From the NCBI GenBank assembly GCA_964559175.1, contig CAZLGT010000024.1, forward strand, positions 1 through 64,000: a stretch of DNA of 64,000 nucleotides, in the 5' to 3' direction. The position numbers were made by a program, and so were the translations under genes. This document shows positions 33,316 to 41,620 of this stretch, piece by piece; position 1 is the stretch's first letter, and the number at the start of each line of letters is the position of its first letter. The notes beneath the pieces were generated by a model. It had not been told where the DNA came from. It ran no database searches and saw nothing but the letters and a program-made list of their open reading frames with translations. This DNA comes from Mariniphaga sp964559175 (GTDB lineage Bacteria > Bacteroidota > Bacteroidia > Bacteroidales > Prolixibacteraceae).

Positions 33316-35099
33316 TCGAGTTTCAGTACCGCCAAAAAAGCATTTTGAGGAACTTCCACGTTTCCAACCTGTTTCATGCGTTTTTTCCCTTTTTTCTGCT
33401 TTTCAAGCAGTTTTCGCTTTCGGGTAATGTCGCCGCCGTAGCACTTGGCGGTAACGTCTTTTCGCATAGCTTTAACTGTTTCGCGGGCAATGATTTTTGA
33501 ACCAATCGCCGCCTGAATGGCAATGTCGAACTGCTGTCGGGGTATAAGCTCTTTTAGTTTTTCACACATGCGCCGCCCAAACGGGTAAGCATTGTCGAAG
33601 TGGGTGAGGGTGGAAAGTGCATCTACCATTTCGCCGTTCAGTAAAATATCGAGCCGTACCAGCTTGGCCGGTTTATAGCCACTCATGTGGTAATCGAAAG
33701 AGGCATATCCACGCGATATGCTTTTCAGTTTATCGTAAAAATCGAATACAATTTCTCCCAGCGGAAGATTGAACACAAGCTCGGCGCGCTCGGAAGTGAG
33801 ATAGCTTTGATTAACCAGTATTCCCCTTTTGTCGAGGCAAAGGTTCATTACCGGACCAATGAATTCGGAAGCTGTAATTATGCTTGCCCTGATAAACGGT
33901 TCTTCTATTGTGTTAATGAGGGTTTGGTTTGGCAGGCCCGATGGATTGTAAACCCGTACGGTTTCGCCATTGTTTTGATGCACCAGGTATGAAACGTTCG
34001 GAACTGTAGTAATTACGTTCATGTCGTACTCACGTTCCAGCCTCTCCTGAATAATTTCCATGTGAAGCAACCCCAGAAAACCACACCGGAATCCAAATCC
34101 AAGGGCAGCCGATGATTCCGGTTCAAAAGTCAGCGAAGCATCATTCAGCTGAAGTTTGTCCATGGCATTTCGCAGATCTTCATAATCGTCGGCATCTACC
34201 GGATAAATCCCGGCAAACACCATGGGTTTCACTTCTTCAAATCCTTCAATGGCTTTATCACATGGATTTTCAACGTGTGTTATGGTATCGCCAACCTTCA
34301 CTTCCTTGGCGGTTTTTATTCCTGAAATAATGTACCCTACATCTCCGGTAGAAAGGGTTTTACGCGGCACAAGCCCTAATTTCAGTACTCCAATTTCATC
34401 GGCATCGTATTGTTTGCCGGTGGCTACAAATTTTACCAAATCCTTTGTTTTTATCTGGCCGTTCCTGATTTTAAAGTAAGCTATAACACCACGAAATGAG
34501 TTAAAAACCGAATCGAAAATAAGCGCCTGGAGCGGAGCGTCAGGGTCTCCGTTGGGTGGAGGGACTTTTTCAATTATCCGTTCAAGAATGGTTTCCACAC
34601 CCATGCCGGTTTTTCCACTGGCATGAATAATGTCTTCCCTGTTGCAACCTATTAAATCAATAATCTGGTCTTCCACAACTTCGGGAATCGCATTGGGGAG
34701 GTCCATTTTATTGAGTACCGGAATAATTTCCAAATCGTGTTCCAGTGCCAGATATAGATTGGAAATGGTTTGAGCCTGAATGCCTTGTGTGGCATCAATA
34801 ATAAGCAAAGCACCCTCGCAGGCCGCAATGGATCGGGAAACTTCATAAGAAAAGTCCACGTGTCCGGGAGTATCTATAAGATTGAGCCTGTAGGCTGTTC
34901 CTTTGTGCTCATGTTCCATTTGTATGGCATGGCTTTTTATAGTAATTCCTCTTTCCTGTTCCAAATCCATGCTGTCCAGTACCTGATCACGCATTTCACG
35001 ATCGCCAACCGTTTTGGTGTGCACCAGCATGCGGTCGGCCAGGGTGCTTTTTCCGTGGTCAATATGGGCAATAATGCAAAAATTGCGAATGGTATTCAT
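33312..35099 (-). CDS. lepA: Elongation factor 4
   Basis: 595-residue translational GTPase that remodels stalled or initiating ribosomes. The G1 motif is AHIDHGKSTLADRM, G3 is DTPGHVDF and G4 is NKMDLP. Domains II-V are followed by the LepA-specific C-terminus (KQKKGKKRMKQVGNVEVPQNAFLAVLKLD). AAGGAG lies 3-4 nt before the ATG, closer than usual. A TATCTTTG box (35157-35150) upstream may be its promoter. Confidence 0.98.
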   Translation of the reverse strand: MNTIRNFCIIAHIDHGKSTLADRMLVHTKTVGDREMRDQVLDSMDLEQERGITIKSHAIQMEHEHKGTAYRLNLIDTPGHVDFSYEVSRSIAACEGALLIIDATQGIQAQTISNLYLALEHDLEIIPVLNKMDLPNAIPEVVEDQIIDLIGCNREDIIHASGKTGMGVETILERIIEKVPPPNGDPDAPLQALIFDSVFNSFRGVIAYFKIRNGQIKTKDLVKFVATGKQYDADEIGVLKLGLVPRKTLSTGDVGYIISGIKTAKEVKVGDTITHVENPCDKAIEGFEEVKPMVFAGIYPVDADDYEDLRNAMDKLQLNDASLTFEPESSAALGFGFRCGFLGLLHMEIIQERLEREYDMNVITTVPNVSYLVHQNNGETVRVYNPSGLPNQTLINTIEEPFIRASIITASEFIGPVMNLCLDKRGILVNQSYLTSERAELVFNLPLGEIVFDFYDKLKSISRGYASFDYHMSGYKPAKLVRLDILLNGEMVDALSTLTHFDNAYPFGRRMCEKLKELIPRQQFDIAIQAAIGSKIIARETVKAMRKDVTAKCYGGDITRKRKLLEKQKKGKKRMKQVGNVEVPQNAFLAVLKLD

Positions 35100-35246
35100 A
35101 AACTCCTTTCCTTCTATTGTTTAAAACCTCTGGCTCTGTAAATTTTTCGCAAAGATATTCATTTTTTGATATTGGATATTGTGTCGGATTCGGATTTGGT
35201 CAGGAATTCATCTTAATACCATTTATGAATTTTTCAACAGGTATAA

Positions 35247-35333
35247 ATGAAGAAAAAAGTGTTGTTTTTAACGGGATTATTTTTTGGCACACGATTTGCT
35301 ATTTGTTTAATAGCTGTGAAAACAATTAAATAA
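35247..35333 (+). CDS. Putative 28-residue hydrophobic small protein
   Basis: ATG at 35247, stop TAA at 35331, 28 codons. The product starts MKKK and continues with a hydrophobic stretch (VLFLTGLFFG, later AICLIAV), like a small membrane protein or a bare signal sequence. Upstream, TTTG, an 18-nt spacer and TACCATTT are near a Bacteroidota promoter. Downstream, about 95 nt on, is a strong terminator on the same strand with no other gene to serve. No family is recognised; chance occurrence is possible in this AT-rich gap. Confidence 0.35.
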   Translation: MKKKVLFLTGLFFGTRFAICLIAVKTIK

Positions 35334-35426
35334 AACAAATTCAACGTTCTTACGTTATTAATAACAGATTACGAAACGCAATTTGCTGTTTTTTCATAAG
35401 TTTGGTTTAGTTAGGTTTAGTTTTGA

Positions 35427-35453
35427 CCCCGGGGCAGAGGCCCCGGGGTTTTT
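35427..35453 (+). terminator. Strong orphan terminator, plus strand
   Basis: CCCCGGGGC (35427-35435), loop AGAG, GCCCCGGGG (35440-35448), then TTTTT: a perfect 9-bp GC stem followed by a T-run. No plus-strand gene precedes it except the 28-codon ORF at 35247. On the minus strand no T-run follows, so it is not a normal terminator for sdhB. Confidence 0.85.
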
Positions 35454-35512
35454 CGTTATATAAATGAATTATTAACAGGCCAGAACTCTTTAAACGGCCT
35501 TCAATTCGGTAA

Positions 35513-36256
35513 CTACTCACCAAAGCGGGCGGTTAAATATTCGCGGTTTAACCTGGAAATGTTGGTAATTGAAATGCTTTTGGGACATTCCACTTCGCAG
35601 GCACCGGTATTGGTGCAGCCGCCAAATCCCAGTTCATCCATTTTGGCTACCATGCTGCGGGCACGTTTTTTGGCTTCCACTTTTCCCTGTGGCAGTTTGG
35701 CGAGGTGAGAAACCTTAGCCGATACAAACAACATGGCCGAAGAATTTTTACAAGCGGCGACACAGGCCCCGCAACCAATACACGATGCAGCATCCATTGC
35801 TTCATGCGAATCTTCAATCGGTACCGGAGTGGCATTTGCATCGGGAACGCTTCCGGCATTAACCGTGATGAACCCGCCGGCATACATGATTTTTTCAAAG
35901 GCCGTGCGGTCAACAATCAAATCTTTTATAACCGGAAACGATGCAGCTCTCCATGGCTCAATTGTAATGGTATCACCGTCTTTGTATTCACGCATATAGA
36001 GTTCGCAGGTGGTTGTTCCACTCAGCTTACCATGCGGGCGTCCATTAATGTAAAGTCCGCACGAGCCGCAAATTCCTTCCCTGCAGTCGTGCTCGTAGGC
36101 AACCGGACTTTTTCCTTCAACAATCAGGTTACTGTTTAAATAGTCGAGCATTTCGAGAAACGACATGCCGGGCGAAACATTATCCAGCGTATATGTTTCA
36201 AATTTTCCTCTGGTTTTGGAATCTTTTTGACGCCATATTTTAAGCTTAACTTTCAT
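35513..36256 (-). CDS. sdhB: Succinate dehydrogenase/fumarate reductase iron-sulfur subunit
   Basis: 247-residue Fe-S subunit. The N-terminal plant-ferredoxin domain binds [2Fe-2S] through CREGICGSCGLYINGRPHG and a later TTC. The C-terminal domain carries CIGCGACVAAC and CTNTGACEVECPK for the [4Fe-4S] and [3Fe-4S] clusters. It passes electrons between FAD in SdhA and quinol in SdhC. It is the last gene of sdhCAB, 30 nt after sdhA. The type B order (cytochrome b, flavoprotein, Fe-S) is as in Bacteroidota, where the complex may run as fumarate reductase or succinate dehydrogenase. Confidence 0.96.
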   Translation of the reverse strand: MKVKLKIWRQKDSKTRGKFETYTLDNVSPGMSFLEMLDYLNSNLIVEGKSPVAYEHDCREGICGSCGLYINGRPHGKLSGTTTCELYMREYKDGDTITIEPWRAASFPVIKDLIVDRTAFEKIMYAGGFITVNAGSVPDANATPVPIEDSHEAMDAASCIGCGACVAACKNSSAMLFVSAKVSHLAKLPQGKVEAKKRARSMVAKMDELGFGGCTNTGACEVECPKSISITNISRLNREYLTARFGE

Positions 36257-36286
36257 TTTTAAACTGTGTTAAGTTTCTAACTTGTT

Positions 36287-38206
36287 TTACTTGTAGCTTC
36301 GTACCTGAACTTTTACAAACTCGTAATTCAACTCTTCCTTGTGAAGTACAGGTTCGGCGTTTGGTCCCTTGTATTCCCATGCTGCCACATACGAAAAGTT
36401 GGCATCATCGCGTTTTGCCTCGCCGGTTTCGGTCTGACTTTCTTCGCGAAAATGGGCGCCGCAGCTCTCCTTGCGGTTCAGTGCATCGTAGCAGAGAAGC
36501 CTGGCTAGCTCGAAATAGTCGGCAACTCTTCCGGCCTTTTCCAGTTCCTGGTTCAGTTCATCGCCTTCGCCGCTTACCTTCACATTTTTCCAGAAACCTT
36601 TCTCAAGTTCGTCGATCAGCCCCATGGCTTTTTTCAGACCCTCTTCGTTGCGGTACATTCCGCAGTAGTCCCACATAATTTTGCCCAGCCTTTTGTGAAA
36701 TGAGGTAACGGTTTCCGTTCCGTTCACCGCCATAAGCCTCTCAATTCTTTCTTTTGCACCTTTTTCTGCCTGTTCAAACTCAACCGTATCGGTTGGTATT
36801 TTCGGTGTTCTGATTTCTTCGGCCAAATAATCGGTGATGGTATATGGTAAAATAAAATAGCCATCGCCGGCGCATTGCATCAGCGAACTTGCTCCCAGCC
36901 GGTTTGCTCCGTGGTCGCTGAAATTCGACTCGCCAATGGCAAACAGTCCGGGAATAGTGGTCATCAGGTTATAATCTACCCAAAGCCCGCCCATGGTATA
37001 ATGTCCGGCAGGGTATATTCGCATGGGTGTTTCATAAGGCGATTCTCCTGTAATTTTTTCATACATCTCGAACAGGTTTCCATACTTGTTTTCGATGGCT
37101 TGTTTTCCCTGGCTTTGAATGGCATCGCGGAAATCGAGGTAAACCGAGAGCCCTGAATCACCAACGCCGTAACCAGCGTCGCATCTTTCCTTTGCTGCCC
37201 GTGAGGCTACATCGCGCGGAACAAGGTTCCCAAAAGCAGGATACCTGCGTTCCAGATAGTAATCACGTTCTTCTTCGGGAATATCGCCCGGTTTGCGTTT
37301 GTCACCTTTTGCTTTTGGTACCCAAACACGTCCGTCATTCCTCAGCGATTCACTCATCAAAGTTAATTTGCTCTGGAAATCGTTAAGCACAGGAATGGAC
37401 GTGGGGTGAATTTGGATGAAACTGGGATTTGCAAACAGAGCGCCTTTTTTGTGGGCTTTCCATGCTGCCGATCCGTTTGAATTTACTGCCAATGTTGAGA
37501 GGTAATAAATGGTACCGTAACCACCGGTGGCCAGCACAACGGCATGTGCCGAATGGCGTTCAATTTTGCCGGTTACGAGGTTTCGGGTAACAATTCCACG
37601 GGCCTTGCCGTCAACCACAACCAGGTCGAGCATCTCACGGCGCGAATACATGGTAACTTTGCCGGTTTGAATTTGTCTGGCCAGGGCGCTGTAGCCCCCC
37701 AGCAGGCATTGTTGTCCGGTTTGCCCTTTGGCATAAAACGTGCGGCTTACCTGCACACCACCAAACGAACGGTTGTCGAGCAGGCCACCGTAATCACGCG
37801 CAAAGGGAACTCCAAGGGCTGTGTAGTGGTCAATTACATAATTGCTCACTTCGGCAGCCCTATATACATTTGCCTCGCGGGCACGGTAATCGCCCCCTTT
37901 TATCATATCGTAAAAAAGGCGGTAAACACTGTCTCCGTCGTTTTTGTAATTTTTGGCTGCATTAATTCCTCCCTGTGCTGCAACCGAGTGCGCACGACGC
38001 GGAGAATCCTGGTAGCAGAATACCTTCACATTGTAGCCCAGTTCGGCCAGGGTGGATGCAGCACCGGAGCCAGATAAACCGGTACCCACAACAATAATAT
38101 CGAGTTTCTTTTTGTTGGCCGGATTTACAAGCCGCAGGGAGTCTTTATGTTTGGTCCATTTTTCGGCCAGCGGGCCGCCAGGAATTTTTGAATTTAGTAT
38201 GCTCAT
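36287..38206 (-). CDS. sdhA: Succinate dehydrogenase/fumarate reductase flavoprotein
   Basis: 639-residue FAD subunit. The dinucleotide fold GTGLSGSGAASTLAELG lies near residue 42, and the covalent-FAD-type segment RRAHSVAAQGGINAAKN follows (His in HSVAAQGG). Active-site parts include IQIHPTSIP, and substrate and FAD contacts in GGLWVDYN and GESNFSDHGANRLGASSL. It is the middle gene of sdhCAB, starting 14 nt after sdhC. Confidence 0.97.
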   Translation of the reverse strand: MSILNSKIPGGPLAEKWTKHKDSLRLVNPANKKKLDIIVVGTGLSGSGAASTLAELGYNVKVFCYQDSPRRAHSVAAQGGINAAKNYKNDGDSVYRLFYDMIKGGDYRAREANVYRAAEVSNYVIDHYTALGVPFARDYGGLLDNRSFGGVQVSRTFYAKGQTGQQCLLGGYSALARQIQTGKVTMYSRREMLDLVVVDGKARGIVTRNLVTGKIERHSAHAVVLATGGYGTIYYLSTLAVNSNGSAAWKAHKKGALFANPSFIQIHPTSIPVLNDFQSKLTLMSESLRNDGRVWVPKAKGDKRKPGDIPEEERDYYLERRYPAFGNLVPRDVASRAAKERCDAGYGVGDSGLSVYLDFRDAIQSQGKQAIENKYGNLFEMYEKITGESPYETPMRIYPAGHYTMGGLWVDYNLMTTIPGLFAIGESNFSDHGANRLGASSLMQCAGDGYFILPYTITDYLAEEIRTPKIPTDTVEFEQAEKGAKERIERLMAVNGTETVTSFHKRLGKIMWDYCGMYRNEEGLKKAMGLIDELEKGFWKNVKVSGEGDELNQELEKAGRVADYFELARLLCYDALNRKESCGAHFREESQTETGEAKRDDANFSYVAAWEYKGPNAEPVLHKEELNYEFVKVQVRSYK

Positions 38207-38220
38207 AATTTTGTCATTTT

Positions 38221-38907
38221 TTAATTATACAAACCCAGCATGAAATAAAGTGGAATTACGGCAAACCCTAATGCAACTGCTATTGCATAAATCTTTCCTA
38301 TAACCTGCAGTCGGCTCATCCAGTTTTTGTTGCTCAAACCAAGTGTATGAAAACCCGACCAGAATCCATGAGACAAATGAAGTCCCAGCAAAATTCCACC
38401 AATAATATATAGCACGTTGTGCAACATGCTGGTTTTAAATAAATTGGAAACCAATACATAGGTGTTTTCCATGTGTTCACCATTAATGACAACACTATCA
38501 ATTGTATCCGGATTGAATTTAATCTTCCAGAAAAAATCACTGATATGAACAACTAAAAAAACCAGTACCATTGCTCCTAAAATAAGCATGTTCCTTGAAG
38601 CCCAGGAACTGGAATCGCCCGGGCTCCTTTTGCTGTACTTCACCGGCCGGGCACGCCAGTTTTGGTATTCGATTACAAAAGACAAAAGGATGTGAACCAA
38701 AAATCCGATTCCAAGCAGGGGTTCCATAACCTTCACTGCAGGATTGGTAGCCATAAAATGGGCTGCCTGGTTAAAAAGTTCACCACTGTCGTCAAAAATC
38801 AAAAACAGATTCACAGTCAAATGGACAGCAATGAACATAACTAAAAAGAGCCCTGAAATGCTCATTATAAACTTTCTGCCAATTGACGCAGTTACAAACT
38901 TGCTCAT
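38221..38907 (-). CDS. sdhC: Succinate dehydrogenase cytochrome b subunit (type B)
   Basis: 228-residue membrane anchor with five predicted helices, the single-anchor type B form that binds two haems in Wolinella and Bacillus enzymes. His residues suited to haem ligation occur in FIAVHLTVNL, IHILLSF-like and VVHISDFF segments and in LHLSHGFWSGFHTLG. It is first in the operon and has a near-perfect promoter at 38945-38976. Confidence 0.94.
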   Translation of the reverse strand: MSKFVTASIGRKFIMSISGLFLVMFIAVHLTVNLFLIFDDSGELFNQAAHFMATNPAVKVMEPLLGIGFLVHILLSFVIEYQNWRARPVKYSKRSPGDSSSWASRNMLILGAMVLVFLVVHISDFFWKIKFNPDTIDSVVINGEHMENTYVLVSNLFKTSMLHNVLYIIGGILLGLHLSHGFWSGFHTLGLSNKNWMSRLQVIGKIYAIAVALGFAVIPLYFMLGLYN

Positions 38908-38944
38908 AAGTAGTTTATTTAATCGTGTTGAAAATAATCAGGCA

Positions 38945-38976
38945 CAAAAGTAGCTGAACCATGCATTATCCCCAAA
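38945..38976 (-). promoter_or_regulatory. Promoter of the sdhCAB operon
   Basis: On the minus strand TTTG (38976-38973), 20-nt spacer, TACTTTTG (38952-38945): a full match to the Bacteroidota consensus. The sdhC ATG lies 37 nt downstream. Confidence 0.7.
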
Positions 38977-39084
38977 TAGTTTGTTCTAAAATAGCTAATT
39001 TAAATTATTTCTAAGAAGTTCTGAGAAGGAATTTTACATTTCGATTTAGAGCTTGTCTGCGCTTAATCAAACAAATGGTTGAAA

Positions 39085-39978
39085 TCAGGAAAGTTCTCTG
39101 AATGCTTTGTTCAACTGCCTAAGCGAGAATTGACCTGACAAAGCAACCAATTCGGCAGGGAGGAAATTATCCGGATATTCGGTTAATTCAATTTTGTCGA
39201 AAACACATTGAACTGCCACTGTGGTGCCGTCTGTTAAGTTAACATATCCTTTAATCCGGTATGCTTTGGGGGCCCATTCATTTAAAAATTGAACCAAAGC
39301 ATCTTTTGAAATTTTTTTTCCGCTTTTTATGACCATTGAATTGACCTCGGGACGGGTAAGCGGATTACCCATTTCTGCGTAGAATTTAGAAATTGCAGCA
39401 GTTCCCGGCTTAAATTCTACGTCACAAAAAGTTGTTGTGTTGATTTCAGCAAACGGATTCATTTTCCGGATTTCATCAGTTATTTCATTTACATTTTCAA
39501 CAAGGTCTGTTTTGTTTATCAGCACCTTATCTGCCATGCGGATTTGATGACTCAGCCGCTGCCTCATCAAACCGGCTTTTTTAAAGTTAAGGGCATCTAC
39601 AATACACCAGTTGGTTGCCAGGTAAATTTTTTCGGAAAGCGATCCTGCAGAAACCACTTCGGCCACCGAGGTTGTGTCCGAAAGTCCTGAGGCTTCAATA
39701 ATCAATATGTCGGGTTGATGTTCGTTTATAAATTTCTCAAGTGACCGGGTAAAATCGCCCAGCAGGCACACGCAAAAAACCGATCCATTATTTATTTCAA
39801 GAAGTTTAAAATCTTTCCCTGAATTTTTCAGCTCCACTCCATCAACACTGGCCGGGGCAAACTCATTCTGAATAATTCCCAGTTTAAATTTATCTGAATG
39901 GTCTTCAATAATCCGTTTCAGAAAGGTAGTTTTTCCGCTTCCCAAAAACCCGGAGATAATATGGAATGGAATTTTCAT
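39085..39978 (-). CDS. COG0523 (CobW-like) GTPase, variant metal motif
   Basis: 297-residue G3E-family GTPase. The Walker A is SGFLGSGKTTF (about residues 9-19). A NEF triplet stands at 38-40, then NNGSVFCVCLLGDF, EASGLSD and NKTD. COG0523 metallochaperones usually carry CxCC before the GD; here it is C69-V-C71-L, so the metal site differs. The C-terminal CobW_C-like domain is short. Its ATG directly follows the TGA of the homocysteine methyltransferase, so translation is probably coupled. In this operon a role in loading, guarding or reactivating the corrinoid or zinc enzymes is plausible but inferred. Confidence 0.88.
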   Translation of the reverse strand: MKIPFHIISGFLGSGKTTFLKRIIEDHSDKFKLGIIQNEFAPASVDGVELKNSGKDFKLLEINNGSVFCVCLLGDFTRSLEKFINEHQPDILIIEASGLSDTTSVAEVVSAGSLSEKIYLATNWCIVDALNFKKAGLMRQRLSHQIRMADKVLINKTDLVENVNEITDEIRKMNPFAEINTTTFCDVEFKPGTAAISKFYAEMGNPLTRPEVNSMVIKSGKKISKDALVQFLNEWAPKAYRIKGYVNLTDGTTVAVQCVFDKIELTEYPDNFLPAELVALSGQFSLRQLNKAFRELS

Positions 39979-40860
39979 TCAGTTATTATCCACCACCTCT
40001 CTCACTTTACAAATATGATCTGGTGTGGTGCCGCAGCAACCGCCAATCACATTGGCGCCGGCAGCAATAATTTTGGAAACAAGTGCTGCCATCTCCTCGG
40101 GTTTTTCAGGGAAAACTGTTTCTCCGTCCCGGTAAACCGGCATGCCGGCGTTGGCGTGCACAAGTATCGGAATTTCGGGATTTGCTTTTCGGATTTCTTC
40201 CACAATGCCTACCATTCCGGCTATTCCGTTACCGCAGTTGGCGCCAAGGAGTTCTGCCCCGGCATCGATTAACGTTTGCACCATTTCAGTTGGCGAAACG
40301 CCCATCATGGAACGGAATTCGCCGGTTACGGTTTTTTCGAAGGTCATGGTACAAAAGATTTCGCAGTTGGTGTTTTCTTTAGCAGCCCGGATGGCAAGGC
40401 GTGCCTCGTCGAGGTCGCTCATGGTTTCAATCATGATGGCATCGGCGCCGCCGGCTTCCAGTCCCATCGCTTGCTCTTTAAAAGCTTCGTACAATTCTTC
40501 TTCAGTAACATCGCCCATCATCAGGATTTTACCGGTTGGACCCACCGAGCCCAGCACAAATTTATCGCCGGCCGCCTTTCGGCTGATTTCGGCAGCGGCT
40601 TTGTTCAGCTCGAAAACCTTATCTGCCAGTCCGAATTTTTCCATTTTGAACCGGGTACCGCCAAAGCTGTTGGTTTCAATCATGTCGGCGCCGGCATCGA
40701 TGTAACTCCGGGCAATGTCCAAAACCTCACCGGGATGTGTGAGGTTCCATTCTTCAGGGCATTCGCCGGTTTTTAAACCTTTCTGCTGTAAAAAAGTTCC
40801 CCACGCTCCGTCGGAAACCAGGATTTTGCCTTGTTGTATTTTGTCAATTATTTTTCCCAT
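39979..40860 (-). CDS. Homocysteine S-methyltransferase, single domain
   Basis: 293-residue Pfam S-methyl_trans barrel, equal to the first module of MetH. The zinc-thiolate triad is intact: Cys209 (GANCG) and Cys275-Cys276 (GGCCGTTP). The N-terminal DGAWGTFLQQ and ETNSFGGTR match the family. It should bind homocysteine and take a methyl group from a donor. With a separate corrinoid protein upstream, the donor is likely methyl-corrinoid, as in MetH, but SAM, S-methylmethionine or betaine cannot be excluded. It lies 6 nt after the HEPN gene and directly before the CobW-like gene. Confidence 0.9.
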   Translation of the reverse strand: MGKIIDKIQQGKILVSDGAWGTFLQQKGLKTGECPEEWNLTHPGEVLDIARSYIDAGADMIETNSFGGTRFKMEKFGLADKVFELNKAAAEISRKAAGDKFVLGSVGPTGKILMMGDVTEEELYEAFKEQAMGLEAGGADAIMIETMSDLDEARLAIRAAKENTNCEIFCTMTFEKTVTGEFRSMMGVSPTEMVQTLIDAGAELLGANCGNGIAGMVGIVEEIRKANPEIPILVHANAGMPVYRDGETVFPEKPEEMAALVSKIIAAGANVIGGCCGTTPDHICKVREVVDNN

Positions 40861-40866
40861 CCGGTT

Positions 40867-41268
40867 TTAATTGTCATTTATAAATCGTTCAATTTTTTTT
40901 ATAAAAGATTTCATCTCGTTAAAAAGTAAATCTATATCTGTCCGGTTAAAATTTACAAAAGTGTCATAATCGGCTGATTTTCTGTATTCGTAGCAGTCTC
41001 GAAGGATTCTTCCATAGTCGTTTTCAATTTTGCTTGTTGCAATAAATGATTTGTTGAACCAGCCAATTAACTGCATATGTTTAGAAGTTTTATAACCTTC
41101 TTTTAAAGCTAATGCCAGAACACAATAAAAAACTGCATAGTAAATACGGTTAATGGCAGCTGGAATTTTTTCATTTTTCATCAGCAATTCCGCATCATCT
41201 GCAGAGTTATGTGCCTGTTCAAGCCTATAATGAATCAATGCTTTTCTTTCGTTTTCTGATATAGTCAT
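40867..41268 (-). CDS. HEPN domain protein
   Basis: 133-residue HEPN protein of the COG1895/COG2250 type: HYRLEQAHNSADDAELLMKN, NRIYYAVFY, then RKSADYD. The RNase-type R-x4-6-H motif is not seen; the equivalent late segment is YRKSADY. Its ATG overlaps the end of the nucleotidyltransferase gene by 4 nt, the standard layout of MNT/HEPN pairs, which in some cases act as toxin-antitoxin systems through AMPylation. Without the RNase motif the toxicity here is doubtful. It sits inside the corrinoid operon. Confidence 0.88.
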   Translation of the reverse strand: MTISENERKALIHYRLEQAHNSADDAELLMKNEKIPAAINRIYYAVFYCVLALALKEGYKTSKHMQLIGWFNKSFIATSKIENDYGRILRDCYEYRKSADYDTFVNFNRTDIDLLFNEMKSFIKKIERFINDN

Positions 41269-41585
41269 GCATAAATCCCTTTTTGGATGGCGGTTTGAAA
41301 AATGGGTTGTTTTCCTCTCAAAGTATTTAACTCCTCTTCTCCAAGAACATGAACATCAGTAAAGACTTCATGTTTTAAATCGATTTCATAACAATATTCT
41401 GAAATCTTTCTTTTTAATGTCCAGTCTGGTATTTCTTTTAAAATAACCAGAAAATCATAGTCGGAGTATTCATGTGCACCGCCATAAGCCTGTGAACCAA
41501 ATAGAATCACCTCTTTCAGGTTATCGCCAAGCTTTGAAGCGAGCAGGGTTTTTAATTCGTTTAATATTTGATGTTTTTCAACCAT
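41265..41585 (-). CDS. MNT-type nucleotidyltransferase
   Basis: 106-residue minimal nucleotidyltransferase. The catalytic signature is complete: GS-x10-D-x-D in ILFGSQAYGGAHEYSDYDFL (about residues 29-48), and a third acidic residue is likely in HEVFTDVHV. Paired with the HEPN gene (4-nt overlap) it forms an MNT/HEPN unit; in characterised pairs MNT AMPylates a HEPN Tyr. It follows the methyltransferase fusion gene after a 35-nt gap and lacks a clear promoter of its own. Confidence 0.9.
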   Translation of the reverse strand: MVEKHQILNELKTLLASKLGDNLKEVILFGSQAYGGAHEYSDYDFLVILKEIPDWTLKRKISEYCYEIDLKHEVFTDVHVLGEEELNTLRGKQPIFQTAIQKGIYA

Positions 41586-41620
41586 ACTTTTTAAAAAGAC
41601 AAGGCTAAGTTACTAAAAAA

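Larger units (their letters stand above)
35100..35512. other. 413-nt gap between lepA and sdhB
   Basis: The longest gene-free stretch in the window. It holds the lepA leader with a TATCTTTG box (35157-35150, minus), a 28-codon hydrophobic ORF (35247-35333, plus), a TAAGTTTG box (35397-35404, plus, no well-spaced -33 element) and a very strong plus-strand terminator (35427-35453). No intrinsic terminator is seen for the minus-strand sdh operon. Confidence 0.8.

Noticed and set aside
35512..35513. Minus-strand terminator of sdhB at 35427-35448
   Set aside because: The hairpin is strong, but on the minus strand it is followed by TCAAAAC rather than Ts, so it is assigned to the plus strand only.
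40867..41268. Active HEPN RNase toxin
   Set aside because: No R-x4-6-H motif is seen; the call is kept to HEPN domain protein.
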